DNA from: Pseudomonadota bacterium
GTDB lineage: Bacteria; Chloroflexota; UBA6077; JAJPHF01
Length of the DNA stretch: 18,486 nucleotides
Assembly: GCA_021325365.1 (NCBI GenBank)
Contig: JAJPHF010000186.1
Coordinates: 1 to 18,486 of the forward strand
Reading direction: 5' to 3'
Shown here piece after piece: positions 1 to 7,052 of the stretch. How positions within the stretch are numbered: the stretch's first letter is position 1; every line of letters starts with the position of its first letter. Under the pieces are notes generated by a model. The model was not told the DNA's origin. It searched no databases and saw nothing but the letters and a program-made list of their open reading frames with translations. The translations under genes were made by a program, and so were the position numbers.

Positions 1-555
1 GCCGCCGCTGGCCTGCTCGGGGGCCAGGTAGTGCGGCGTGCCCAGGAGCGCCGCCGTGGCGGTGAGCGCCGGCACGTCCAGCATCTTGGCGATGCCGAAG
101 TCGGTCATCTTCGCGCGGCCGTCCTCGGTCAGCAAGATGTTGGCCGGTTTCACGTCGCGGTGGACGATCCCCTGCGCGTGCGCCGACCCTAACGCCGCCG
201 CGATGTCGGCCGCGATCCGCAGCGCGCGCTCCACGGCCAAGGGGCCATCCCGAAGGCGGGCGCGCAGGTCGCCGCCCGGCAGGTACTGCATGACCAGGTA
301 GCGGGTTCCGAGCGCCTCGCCGTACTCGTAAACCGGGACGATGTGGGGGTGATCGAGCCGCGCAACGCTACGGGCCTCGCGCTCGAAGCGGGTAACAAAC
401 GTGGGATCGGCCTGCAGCTCCGGGCGCAGGAACTTCAGGGCCACGTCGCGGCCCAGGCGCAGGTCCTGGCCCCGGAAGACGGTAGCATCGCTCCCCTGGC
501 CTAGCTCCTCGCCCACGACGTAGCGATCGCCGATCGTGGCGCCCTGCACGCTCAC
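1..555 (-). CDS. Ser/Thr protein kinase, N-terminal part (runs off the window)
   Basis: This is a eukaryotic-type (Hanks) Ser/Thr kinase that phosphorylates protein substrates in the cytoplasm. Only the first 185 residues are in the window. Visible motifs are the Gly-rich loop (LGQGSDATV, residues 18-26), the ATP-anchoring Lys41 in VALKFLRP, a probable helix-C Glu60, the catalytic loop HRDVKPAN (132-139) with Asp134, the DFG motif (152-154) and the APE motif (178-180). All catalytic residues are intact, so this is an active-type kinase. The start is a GTG at 555 preceded by a purine-rich GAGAGAG; the nearby upstream ATG is out of frame. The rest of the C-lobe and any membrane or PASTA/sensor domain lie beyond position 1. 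It is separated by 125 nt from the next minus-strand gene, and nothing ties it functionally to the transport locus. Confidence 0.93.
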   Translation of the reverse strand, partial: MSVQGATIGDRYVVGEELGQGSDATVFRGQDLRLGRDVALKFLRPELQADPTFVTRFEREARSVARLDHPHIVPVYEYGEALGTRYLVMQYLPGGDLRARLRDGPLAVERALRIAADIAAALGSAHAQGIVHRDVKPANILLTEDGRAKMTDFGIAKMLDVPALTATAALLGTPHYLAPEQASGG

Positions 556-680
556 CGCTCTCTCGACCCGGCCGGCATCGCGGCCCGTCCGCGCTGCGGC
601 CGCACCCTTCCTAGTGGACGGAAAGTGCAAATCCGGTGCCGGCGGGTCGCCGGCAATAGCGGGTTGGGCAAGCGGCCGGG

Positions 681-1277
681 TCACGCGAGGAGGCACTCCA
701 CGCCAGCGCCCTCCAGGTGGCGAGCGGCGCTGGCGCGCCCGGCGACGGCCATGATGATGTCGGCCGCCGCGCCCCGCACCTCTGGGCCCTCTCCGGCTGT
801 GTAGTCGAGGTCGGTGGCGACCAGCCGCAGCGACCGGCCCCGCCCGGAGGGCAGCACCCGCGTCCAGCGGAGCACCCATCGCAGGCGGTCCGGATTCTGG
901 GCGCGCGGTCGGCCAATGGGCCGGCGAATGTCTTCCTGGTGGATCCAGTTGTCGACCAGCAGCACGGGCGCGAACAAGCGCCCGAGGCCTTGGACCGCGG
1001 CGATCTCGTCTAGCTCGGCCAGAAGCTGCTGAACGGGGACTCCAGCGCGTCGCTCTACCGAGCGGGCGTTGGCAGCATCCACGTCGCCGTGGGTCCGGAG
1101 GATGTCAGCCCAGTCGCGCTCGCCGCCGATCACGTGGGCGACGACGTCGCGCACGCGCCAGCCCGAGCACAGACTGGCGGCCTCCCACTCCGCCGGCCCG
1201 AGCGCGTGACACAGCGCGAGCAGCTCGCGGCGCTCCGCGATGAGGTGACTCCGGGCGTTGCGGAGCGTTGCACTCAC
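681..1277 (-). CDS. Maleylpyruvate isomerase-like / DinB-superfamily protein
   Basis: This 198-residue protein resembles the mycothiol-dependent maleylpyruvate isomerase N-terminal/DinB four-helix family. Family hallmarks are the segment LCSGWRVRDVVAHVIGGE (residues 36-53), whose His48 fits the first metal ligand, and a second motif DNWIHQEDIRRPIGRP (109-124), where His113 and neighbouring acidic residues would complete a metal site. Characterised members use a divalent metal and a low-molecular-weight thiol to isomerise or conjugate small molecules. Most relatives have no known substrate, so no specific reaction is assigned. The start is GTG at 1277 with GGGAGGAG directly upstream; a longer open frame continues upstream but is an antisense shadow of the next gene. 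The stop is TGA at 681-683. It lies 74 nt after the secreted-protein gene on the same strand and may be co-transcribed with it. Confidence 0.8.
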   Translation of the reverse strand: MSATLRNARSHLIAERRELLALCHALGPAEWEAASLCSGWRVRDVVAHVIGGERDWADILRTHGDVDAANARSVERRAGVPVQQLLAELDEIAAVQGLGRLFAPVLLVDNWIHQEDIRRPIGRPRAQNPDRLRWVLRWTRVLPSGRGRSLRLVATDLDYTAGEGPEVRGAAADIIMAVAGRASAARHLEGAGVECLLA

Positions 1278-1351
1278 GGCTCCTCCCGGGCCGTCGCGCC
1301 GCTCCTGACGCGGGCGACATGTGTCCCCGCCACCCCGCGGCCGGGCGGCGG

Positions 1352-1924
1352 CTACTGTTGCGGGAACACGTCGAAGAAGCCCTCGGAGCGGAGCTGCTCT
1401 CGCAGCCCGTCCCAGCCCGGGCCGTCCTGCGTCGGGATCAGCCGTGGCGTGCCCGGCACCAGGCTCCCGCTCGCCGCGTCCCACGTGTAGGTCGTGTCGC
1501 GGTAGTTCGTGGGGCAGCAGGCGGGATCGTTCGGGCCGTAGTCGGGCAGGACCACCCGTACCGGCGGGTGGACGTCCTGGTCGTTCGTCGCGCGCCCCAC
1601 GGCGATGACTCCGCCGCCGCGCACCGGATCGAGCGCGAGCAGCGAGTTGCCGCTGGCCACGTCGCTGACCCAGTATTGGGTCGAGCAGTTCGCGCCGCAC
1701 ACGTTCAGCATCTGGAAGCGGTAGCCGCCGTTCGCGCCCAGCGCGTTGTGCTCGGAGTAGGTGCAGGCGATCGTGTGGGGGCACTGCGGCGGTGGCTGGG
1801 GCACTGCCTGTCCCGGCCCGCCCGGGTCGCCCAGCTGCGCGCCGGCCAGCCCCACCGAGCAGAGCGTGGCGGCGGCGGCGGCGAAGCTGGCGTGGCGCAG
1901 GGATCGCGGCAGGCGGCTCAGCAT
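1352..1924 (-). CDS. Secreted Cys-rich protein, possibly LppP/LprE-like
   Basis: This is a 190-residue exported protein of unknown function. Residues 1-29 form a signal peptide (Arg-rich start, then an Ala-rich hydrophobic stretch) with a likely cleavage after AGA29. A Cys sits at residue 22 but not in a convincing lipobox, so release rather than lipid anchoring is favoured. The mature part has six cysteines (48, 54, 76, 80, 136, 137), suggesting disulfides. The segment DYGPNDPACCPTNYRDTTY followed by TWD recalls the mycobacterial LppP/LprE lipoprotein family, where a CCP-type motif precedes a Trp-containing strand. That match is from memory and tentative. The start ATG at 1924 is preceded by GGAGGGAG at good spacing. 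The 267-nt region upstream carries a TATAGT box and the long palindrome described separately. Confidence 0.75.
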   Translation of the reverse strand: MLSRLPRSLRHASFAAAAATLCSVGLAGAQLGDPGGPGQAVPQPPPQCPHTIACTYSEHNALGANGGYRFQMLNVCGANCSTQYWVSDVASGNSLLALDPVRGGGVIAVGRATNDQDVHPPVRVVLPDYGPNDPACCPTNYRDTTYTWDAASGSLVPGTPRLIPTQDGPGWDGLREQLRSEGFFDVFPQQ

Positions 1925-1988
1925 ACGGCTCCCTCCTGGCCCGAGTGACCGCGGCGGGGCGAAACTGCCTCGGCGGCCCGTGCTCTCG

Positions 1989-1994
1989 ACTATA
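1989..1994 (-). promoter_or_regulatory. Candidate -10 box for the secreted-protein gene
   Basis: On the minus strand this reads TATAGT, close to the sigma-70 consensus, about 65 nt before the ATG at 1924 and in an otherwise GC-rich region. No convincing -35 is seen at 16-18 nt, so the call is weak. Confidence 0.25.
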
Positions 1995-2104
1995 CATCCG
2001 TGGCGGTACGTCGCGCCTGCTCCGCGACCGTGCCGCTGGGCGCCGGAATCGCCCGTCGGCCCGCGGCGGGATACGGCACGGACCGTCAGAAGCTAGTACC
2101 TCGT

Positions 2105-2157
2105 CACGGGTAAATTGCTATCTGTTGGCAGCTGCCGACACACAGCAATTCACCGTG
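2105..2157. repeat. 53-nt imperfect palindrome in the SBP-A / secreted-protein intergenic region
   Basis: Nested complementary arms are visible around a centre between 2131 and 2132. The inner arms 2123-2131 and 2132-2140 pair except for one T-G position. The middle arms AATTGCT (2113-2119) and AGCAATT (2144-2150) are perfect, and the outer arms CACGG (2105-2109) and CCGTG (2153-2157) are perfect. Short mismatched spacers separate the arms. It lies 35 nt beyond the SBP-A stop and reads TTTACC after the middle arm on the minus strand. It could be a transcription terminator, an operator, or the remnant of a palindromic repeat element. Confidence 0.7.
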
Positions 2158-2191
2158 GACAGACCGCTAGGGTGCGGAGCAACGCTGCTGC

Positions 2192-3301
2192 CTACTTCGG
2201 CAGGTTGTTGTAGAAGCCGCTTTGCCGCAGCTTCTCCGCGAAGCTGAAGTCGGCCACGTCGTCGGGCGTCGCCGTGCGCGCCGCGGGGTTCTCCTCGGCA
2301 TCGAGCGTCGCCTGCAGCGCGCCCCGGTCCGGATAGATGTCCGTCTGGAGGATCGGGCGGTAGACGTCGACGGTGCCTCGCAGCGCGTCCTGGTCCTGAA
2401 TGTCGCTGTACTTGCCGATGATCTGCATGGCGTACTCGGGGTCGCTCTTGAAGCGCGCGGTGGCCAAGGCGTTCGCCTTCAGCACCCGTTCCACCACGTC
2501 GGCCCGTGTGGCGATCGTGTTCTTGACCGTGCCGATCGAGCCATTGGTGAACGGGATCTTCATGGCGGTGATGTCGACGAGCACCGGGAAGCCGAGCGAC
2601 TCGGCCTTGAACAGCGCCGGCACGCTGATGCTCGCCCCCTCGGCCGACCCCTGCTGCAGCGCCGCGAGCGATTCGGCGTTGCCACCCGTGCCCCGGAAGT
2701 TCACGTCCACGTCGGGCTTCAGCCCCAGGCGCTCCAGGGCCACCCGCGCCGCCACGTCGCTGATCGCCTTCAGGCGCGACACCCCGATCGTCTTGCCCCG
2801 CAAGTCCTCCACGGTCTTGATGTCCGGCCGGACGGCGATCGCGTCTTCGAACACGTCCAGGTCCGAGCCGACGATCATGGTTTCCAGGCCTTGTAGGTTG
2901 CCCAGCACCAGCGATGGGCCGCCGGCGGCGACCAGGTCCACCTCACCGCCGTGCAGCGCCGCGATCAGCGTGGCGCCCGGGTCGATGCGGTTCATGTCCG
3001 GCACGTCCAGGCCCTGCTCGCGGAAGTACCCGCCGTCGAACGCGATCCAGAATGGCGACTGCACGGCCGCGATCGTCGTGTACGCGACCCGCGCCGGGAT
3101 CAGCGCCGGCGGCGCGGTGGCGGCCGGCGCGGCCGCAGCGCCGCTCGTGCTTCCGCCGGATGCGCTCGCCGCGGGCGAGGCCGCGTTCGCCGGCTTGGCC
3201 GGGGTCGTGCTGCCAGCGCCCGAATTGCACGCGAGCGCCAGCAGCGCGGTCGCCGCTAGCCCCGCCACTAGCCGCCGAGAACGCCCGTGGTCCGTGCCCA
3301 T
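2192..3301 (-). CDS. ABC transporter substrate-binding lipoprotein SBP-A (NMT1/SsuA type)
   Basis: This 369-residue lipoprotein belongs to the NitT/TauT (NMT1, THI5-like) periplasmic-binding fold that captures small organic solutes for ABC import. The signal peptide ends in the lipobox LALAC with Cys25, followed by an Ala/Ser/Pro-rich tether to about residue 85. The mature fold shows VAYTTIAAVQSPFWIAFDGG, then YFREQGLDV, the hinge motif DLRGKTIGVS, a GTGGNAESLAALQQG ligand-loop segment and the tail PAARTATPDDVADFSF ending SGFYNNLPK. The ATG at 3301 has AGAAGG upstream and immediately precedes the signal sequence; an ATG 135 nt further upstream would add an implausible Arg-rich extension. It is the last of four minus-strand SBP genes and is closest in sequence to SBP-B. 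No permease or ATPase is adjacent. The ligand cannot be assigned. Confidence 0.93.
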   Translation of the reverse strand: MGTDHGRSRRLVAGLAATALLALACNSGAGSTTPAKPANAASPAASASGGSTSGAAAAPAATAPPALIPARVAYTTIAAVQSPFWIAFDGGYFREQGLDVPDMNRIDPGATLIAALHGGEVDLVAAGGPSLVLGNLQGLETMIVGSDLDVFEDAIAVRPDIKTVEDLRGKTIGVSRLKAISDVAARVALERLGLKPDVDVNFRGTGGNAESLAALQQGSAEGASISVPALFKAESLGFPVLVDITAMKIPFTNGSIGTVKNTIATRADVVERVLKANALATARFKSDPEYAMQIIGKYSDIQDQDALRGTVDVYRPILQTDIYPDRGALQATLDAEENPAARTATPDDVADFSFAEKLRQSGFYNNLPK

Positions 3302-3329
3302 GCCCTTCTCCCTATCGCCAACTCGCGCC

Positions 3330-3369
3330 CGGGTGCCCGCGCCGCCTCGCCCGCGCGGGTGCCCGCGCC
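3330..3369. repeat. 14-bp direct repeat in the SBP-B / SBP-A spacer
   Basis: The sequence CGGGTGCCCGCGCC occurs at 3330-3343 and again at 3356-3369, between the SBP-B stop and the SBP-A start. It may be a local slippage duplication or part of a leader structure; no function is evident. Confidence 0.45.
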
Positions 3370-3386
3370 ACGTCCGCGCCTGACTC

Positions 3387-4493
3387 CTATTTGGGCAGTT
3401 GGTCCAGGAAGCCGCTCGCGCGCACGGCCGCCGCAAAGCGCTGATCCACGAAGTCCTCAGGCTTCGCGGTGCGCGCGGCCGGGTTGTCCTCCACGTCCAG
3501 CACCGTCTGCACGGCGGAAAGCTCGGGGTAGATGTCCACCGTGTAGATCGGCGCGTAATAGTCGATCGTCTGGCCCAGCAGCTCGCGATCGTCGCTGGCC
3601 GCGTACTTGCCCATGATCTCGATGCCGTACTCGCGGTCCGTCTTCAGGCGGCTGGTCGCCTGCGCCAGCGCTCGCAGGTACGGCTCCGCCAGCTCCGGCT
3701 TCGCCGCCAGCGTCTTCCGCGTGGCGCCCACTGCCGCGCTGAGGAAGGGGATGCTCATTTCGGTGACGTTGATTAGCTCCGGGAAACCGCGCTTGCGCGC
3801 CTCGAACACGGCCGGCACGTTCAGGCTCGCGGCGTCGATCGCGCCAGTCTCCAGGGCGGCGAGCGATTCGGCCAGACCGCCGGTCTTGCGCGTGAACACG
3901 TCCACGTCGGGCTCCAGCCCGACGCGCTTGGCCCCCAGCCGCGCGACCACGTCGGTGATCGCTTTCAAGTTCGTCACGCCGATCGTCTTGCCGCGCAGCT
4001 CCTCCGGCGTCCTGATCTCCGGCCGGGAGAACACCGAGCCGTCGAGCACGTTGGCGGTCGAGCCGATGATGACGGTGTCCAGGCCCTGCAGGGTGCCGAG
4101 CACCAGGGTGGGCGCGCCCGAGAAGGTAACGTCTAGCTCCCCGTTCGTCAGTGCCGCGAGCAGCGGCGCCCCCGCGTCCAAGTGGACGAGTTCCACGTCC
4201 AACCCCTGCTCGCGGAAGTAGCCGGCCTCCAGGGCGACCCACCACGGCGCGGCGGCCGCCGCGATAGTCGTGTAGCCCGACCGTGACTTCATCAGGGCGG
4301 GCGCGGCGCCGGCGGTCGCGGTATCCCCGGCGGACGGTGCGCTGGCGGCCGCGGGCGCCGCCCCGCCTGGCCCGCCCCCCGGCGCGCCCGCGGCCGGCGC
4401 ACCCGTTCGGGCCGGGGCGCCGCATCCCAGTAGCAGCGCGGCGAGTCCCAGGCTGGCAAGCAGCCTCCGACACCCAGACGAGCAGGTTGCCAT
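3387..4493 (-). CDS. ABC transporter substrate-binding lipoprotein SBP-B (NMT1/SsuA type)
   Basis: This is a 368-residue solute-binding lipoprotein and the close paralogue of SBP-A. It has a signal peptide with lipobox LLLGC (Cys24) and a Gly/Ala/Pro linker to about residue 80. The fold then shows GYTTIAAAAAPWWVALEAGY, FREQGLDVE, the hinge ELRGKTIGVTNLKAITDV, and GGLAESLAALETGAIDAAS. The tail NPAARTAKPEDFVDQRF ends SGFLDQLPK, matching SBP-A almost position for position, which suggests tandem duplication. The ATG at 4493 has GAGGAG about eight nt upstream and starts the signal peptide; an in-frame ATG 78 nt further upstream is disfavoured. It is 85 nt upstream of SBP-A and 114 nt downstream of SBP-C on the same strand, so co-transcription is possible. 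The ligand is unknown. Confidence 0.93.
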   Translation of the reverse strand: MATCSSGCRRLLASLGLAALLLGCGAPARTGAPAAGAPGGGPGGAAPAAASAPSAGDTATAGAAPALMKSRSGYTTIAAAAAPWWVALEAGYFREQGLDVELVHLDAGAPLLAALTNGELDVTFSGAPTLVLGTLQGLDTVIIGSTANVLDGSVFSRPEIRTPEELRGKTIGVTNLKAITDVVARLGAKRVGLEPDVDVFTRKTGGLAESLAALETGAIDAASLNVPAVFEARKRGFPELINVTEMSIPFLSAAVGATRKTLAAKPELAEPYLRALAQATSRLKTDREYGIEIMGKYAASDDRELLGQTIDYYAPIYTVDIYPELSAVQTVLDVEDNPAARTAKPEDFVDQRFAAAVRASGFLDQLPK

Positions 4494-4607
4494 CGCAAAC
4501 TCCTCACTCGTACCCTGCACCGGCCGGCGGGCGGCGCGATCGCGCGTGCCCGTGCGCCACGTCGCAGCCACCCCGCGACGCCACGGGGCGGCCGGCTCGC
4601 TCGGCGC

Positions 4608-5705
4608 CTAGCTGCCGCGCGTCACCTGCTCGACGTAGCCGCTGGCCTTGATCTTGTCCGTGAAGCTGCTGTCCAGGAACTGCTCGGGTCGCGCGTTCCG
4701 CGCCTCGGGCTTGTCGTCCGCGATGAAGCGCAGGTTGTTCTCGACCCCGCGCGGCGACATCGCCATGTCGTCGCTCATCTGCCCGCGATAGTACTCCCAG
4801 GTGTCTTCGGCAGTCGCCCGATCGTCCAGCTTGGTATGGACCATGATCGACTCGACCGACGGGTCCTTTTGCGTCTTGAAGGCGTGGGCGCCGCGGATCA
4901 GCGCCTTCAGGTAGCGTTCTACCACGTTGGAATGCGCTGCCACGTAGGCGCGGGTGGACACGATGGCCGCGCTGCCCATCTCGACCTTCAGCGCGGCCAC
5001 GTCGATCAGCTCGCGGAAGCCCAGGTCGCGGGCGCGGAACGTCTGCGGCGGCGAAAACGAGCCGCCCGCGATGGCGCCGGTCTGCATGGCCGCCAGCGTC
5101 TCTGGCGTGCCGCCCGACCGCACCACCTGCACGTCGCGGCCCTCCGTCAGGCCCCAGTGCTCCAGCGCGATCTTCAGCGCGACGTGGCTGATGGCCCCGA
5201 AGTTCGACACGCCGATCGACTTCCCGCGCAGGTCGTCGGGCGTCTGCACGTCCGGGCTCACGTAGATCGAGTTCGTCAGGTAAGGCATCGCCGCCCCGAG
5301 CAGCACGTACTGGCCGCCCTGCAGGTTGGCCTCGATCACCTGATTCGCGCCCGCGAGCACGATCGGCGCCTCCTGGCTGGACAGCGCCCCGAGGATCGCC
5401 TGCCCGGCGCCGATGAACGCCACTTCGGCATCCAGCCCCTGCTCTTTGAAGGCGCCCGTCTCGTCGGCCAACCACAGCGCCGCCATGCTGGCGCCGGCGG
5501 TCGTGTAGGCGGTTCTGATGGCGACCGGCGCGGCCGGCGCCGCCGGCTGCCCCGCCGGCGCACTGCTCTCGGGCGCGGCCGGCGCTGCGGGCGCCGCGGG
5601 CGCGCTGGCCGGCGCCCCGGCCCGCTGGCCACAGGCCAGCACCAGCACGAGACTCAGGCACAGGGCCGCCAGGCCCCCCACGCTCCGGACGCCCGCGCTC
5701 TGCAT
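4608..5705 (-). CDS. ABC transporter substrate-binding lipoprotein SBP-C (NMT1/SsuA type)
   Basis: This is a 365-residue NitT/TauT-type binding lipoprotein. The signal peptide ends in LVLAC with Cys25, followed by an Ala/Pro linker to about residue 60. The fold contains IRTAYTTAGASMAALWLADE, FKEQGLDAEVAFIGAGQA, the hinge DLRGKSIGVSNFGAISHV, and SGGTPETLAAMQTGAIAGG. The tail KPEARNARPEQFLDSSF is family-typical but ends SGYVEQVTRGS rather than the LPK or LYG endings of its paralogues. The start is uncertain by two codons: the ATG at 5705 is used here, but the in-frame GTG at 5711 is better spaced (6 nt) from GGAGG. It sits between SBP-B and SBP-D on the same strand. It is more divergent from A and B than they are from each other. 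The ligand is unknown. Confidence 0.92.
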   Translation of the reverse strand: MQSAGVRSVGGLAALCLSLVLVLACGQRAGAPASAPAAPAAPAAPESSAPAGQPAAPAAPVAIRTAYTTAGASMAALWLADETGAFKEQGLDAEVAFIGAGQAILGALSSQEAPIVLAGANQVIEANLQGGQYVLLGAAMPYLTNSIYVSPDVQTPDDLRGKSIGVSNFGAISHVALKIALEHWGLTEGRDVQVVRSGGTPETLAAMQTGAIAGGSFSPPQTFRARDLGFRELIDVAALKVEMGSAAIVSTRAYVAAHSNVVERYLKALIRGAHAFKTQKDPSVESIMVHTKLDDRATAEDTWEYYRGQMSDDMAMSPRGVENNLRFIADDKPEARNARPEQFLDSSFTDKIKASGYVEQVTRGS

Positions 5706-5814
5706 CCTCACCAAGCCCCTCCATTGTCTGTCTGCCGAGCGTGAACGCACGACCGCTACCGCGGCGCCGCCGCAGGCCGGCGGCCTCGGCATGCCCCCCA
5801 GGCGGCGGGTTGCG

Positions 5815-6876
5815 CTAGTTATACAACTGGCCGACGAATCCTTGCGCCTCCAGGTCGCGGATGAAGTGATCGTCGCTCAACTGCGCGGGTGTCAGGTTGC
5901 GCGCCGCGGGCTGCTCTTCAGCGCGCTGGTCGAGCACGGTCTGGATGCTCTCGGCCGTCGGATAGGGCACGCGCTCGAGCAGCGGCTCGATGAGATCGTA
6001 TGTCCGCGCCATCAGCGGCCGGTCGTCGCTCTTGAGATTGCGCGCCAGCACGTCCACGGTCGTCGCCTTGTCCTTGTGGACGCGCGCCAGGCCCTCGACG
6101 TGCGCCATCATCAGCCGCTTCAGCATCTCGTCGTTGTTCTTCACGTAACTGCTGGTGCTGGCCAGCCCGTTCTGCAGGTAGGGGACGTGCTGCGCGGACA
6201 GATCGTAAAGGAGGCGGAACCCCGCGTCCTGCGCCTCGAAGTTGTAGGGGATCGCGAGCACGGACGCATCCACCGCGCCCGCGGCCAGGGCGCCGTACAC
6301 CTCGGCGGTGCCGCCGATCTGCAGCAGCGCCACGTCGCGGTCGGGCTCCAGCCCCGCCCCCTGCAGCATCTTCGTGGCGCCCAGGTAGATGCCGGAGCCG
6401 ATGCGCGTCACGCCGAGCCGCTTGCCGCGCAGGTCGGCCACCGTGGCGATCTCGGGCTTCGAGTACACCCAGAAGTTCATGTTGTTTTGGAAGCCGCTGA
6501 GCAGCACCTGGTCGTCCCCGGCCAGCACGGCGTCCACGACGCCCGCGGCAGCCGATACCGCCACCGGGATCTCGCCCGACGCCATCACCTTCGCGACCTG
6601 CGAGCTGCTCTGGAGCGTGATCAGCTCGACGTCGAAGCCGTACTTCTCGAAGATGCCCTCGTCCTTCGCCATCCAGATGGGCGCGATCGAAGCGCTGACG
6701 GCGTTTAGCCCGAGCCGCAGCGACGTGCGCGGCGGCGGCGCGGTCGGCGCGCTGCCCGCGCCGCCCGGCGGCGCGGCGGTCGGGGGTCCCGGCGCGGCCG
6801 CTGGCACGGCGGGCTGCTGGCAGGCCGCCAGGCTGGCAGCCAAGAGAATGAGCGACGCGATAGGCCGGAGCCGCAT
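5815..6876 (-). CDS. ABC transporter substrate-binding lipoprotein SBP-D (NMT1/SsuA type)
   Basis: This 353-residue binding lipoprotein is the first gene of the minus-strand SBP run. It has a short signal peptide with lipobox SLAAC (Cys19) and a Pro/Ala/Gly linker to about residue 50. The mature protein reads LRLGLNAVSASIAPIWMAKD, IFEKYGFDVELITLQSSSQV, hinge DLRGKRLGVTRIGSGIYLG, and LLQIGGTAEVYGALAAGAVD. The tail PAARNLTPAQLSDDHF ends GFVGQLYN. The IGGTA loop resembles SBP-F and SBP-G, while the tail is shared with all except SBP-E. The ATG at 6876 has GAGGAG seven nt upstream. An AT-rich stretch about 50 nt upstream could hold its promoter, shared divergently with the MFS gene. The ligand is unknown. 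Confidence 0.93.
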   Translation of the reverse strand: MRLRPIASLILLAASLAACQQPAVPAAAPGPPTAAPPGGAGSAPTAPPPRTSLRLGLNAVSASIAPIWMAKDEGIFEKYGFDVELITLQSSSQVAKVMASGEIPVAVSAAAGVVDAVLAGDDQVLLSGFQNNMNFWVYSKPEIATVADLRGKRLGVTRIGSGIYLGATKMLQGAGLEPDRDVALLQIGGTAEVYGALAAGAVDASVLAIPYNFEAQDAGFRLLYDLSAQHVPYLQNGLASTSSYVKNNDEMLKRLMMAHVEGLARVHKDKATTVDVLARNLKSDDRPLMARTYDLIEPLLERVPYPTAESIQTVLDQRAEEQPAARNLTPAQLSDDHFIRDLEAQGFVGQLYN

Positions 6877-6922
6877 GGGGTGACTCCTCGTGCTGGGAAG
6901 CTAGCGGCGAAACCGTAGCCAT

Positions 6923-6934
6923 ATAGTACATAAT
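6923..6934 (-). promoter_or_regulatory. AT-rich candidate promoter core for the SBP-D to SBP-A run
   Basis: On the minus strand this stretch reads ATTATGTACTAT, the only AT-rich segment in the 176-nt divergent spacer. TACTAT is a plausible -10 about 47 nt before the SBP-D ATG. No good -35 is visible, so confidence is low. Confidence 0.3.
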
Positions 6935-7016
6935 CGCCGGGCGTTCGGCGCACGCCACCCCGCCGCCGGGCGTCGCCTCACGCGGCCCCGGCGCGGCGTC
7001 CGGCGGCGGCCAGCCG

Positions 7017-7046
7017 CTGACGCCACGGCCGTCGACCTGCTACGCT
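7017..7046 (+). promoter_or_regulatory. Candidate promoter for the MFS gene, possibly leaderless
   Basis: CTGACG (7017-7022) and TACGCT (7041-7046) are separated by 18 nt and end six nt before the GTG at 7053. If real, transcription would begin at or next to the start codon, giving a leaderless message. The -10 is only a moderate match. Confidence 0.25.
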
Positions 7047-7052
7047 GGGAGC

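Noticed and set aside
638..654. 7-bp GC hairpin between the kinase and DinB-like genes
   Set aside because: It is short, with a 3-nt loop and no T-run; such hairpins are expected by chance at this GC content.
681..1997. A 438-codon minus-strand open frame spanning two gene regions
   Set aside because: Only its last 198 codons have family motifs and a ribosome binding site. The upstream part is Arg-rich, low-complexity shadow coding opposite the real secreted-protein frame.
4534..4588. Palindrome GCGCGATCGCGC and a small CCCCG/CGGGG hairpin between SBP-C and SBP-B
   Set aside because: They are too short and GC-biased to distinguish from background, with no terminator or operator context.
2222..6883. 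Long plus-strand open frames opposite the SBP-A to SBP-D genes
   Set aside because: They mirror the real genes in high-GC DNA, are rich in Arg, His and Pro, and lack start signals and domain motifs.
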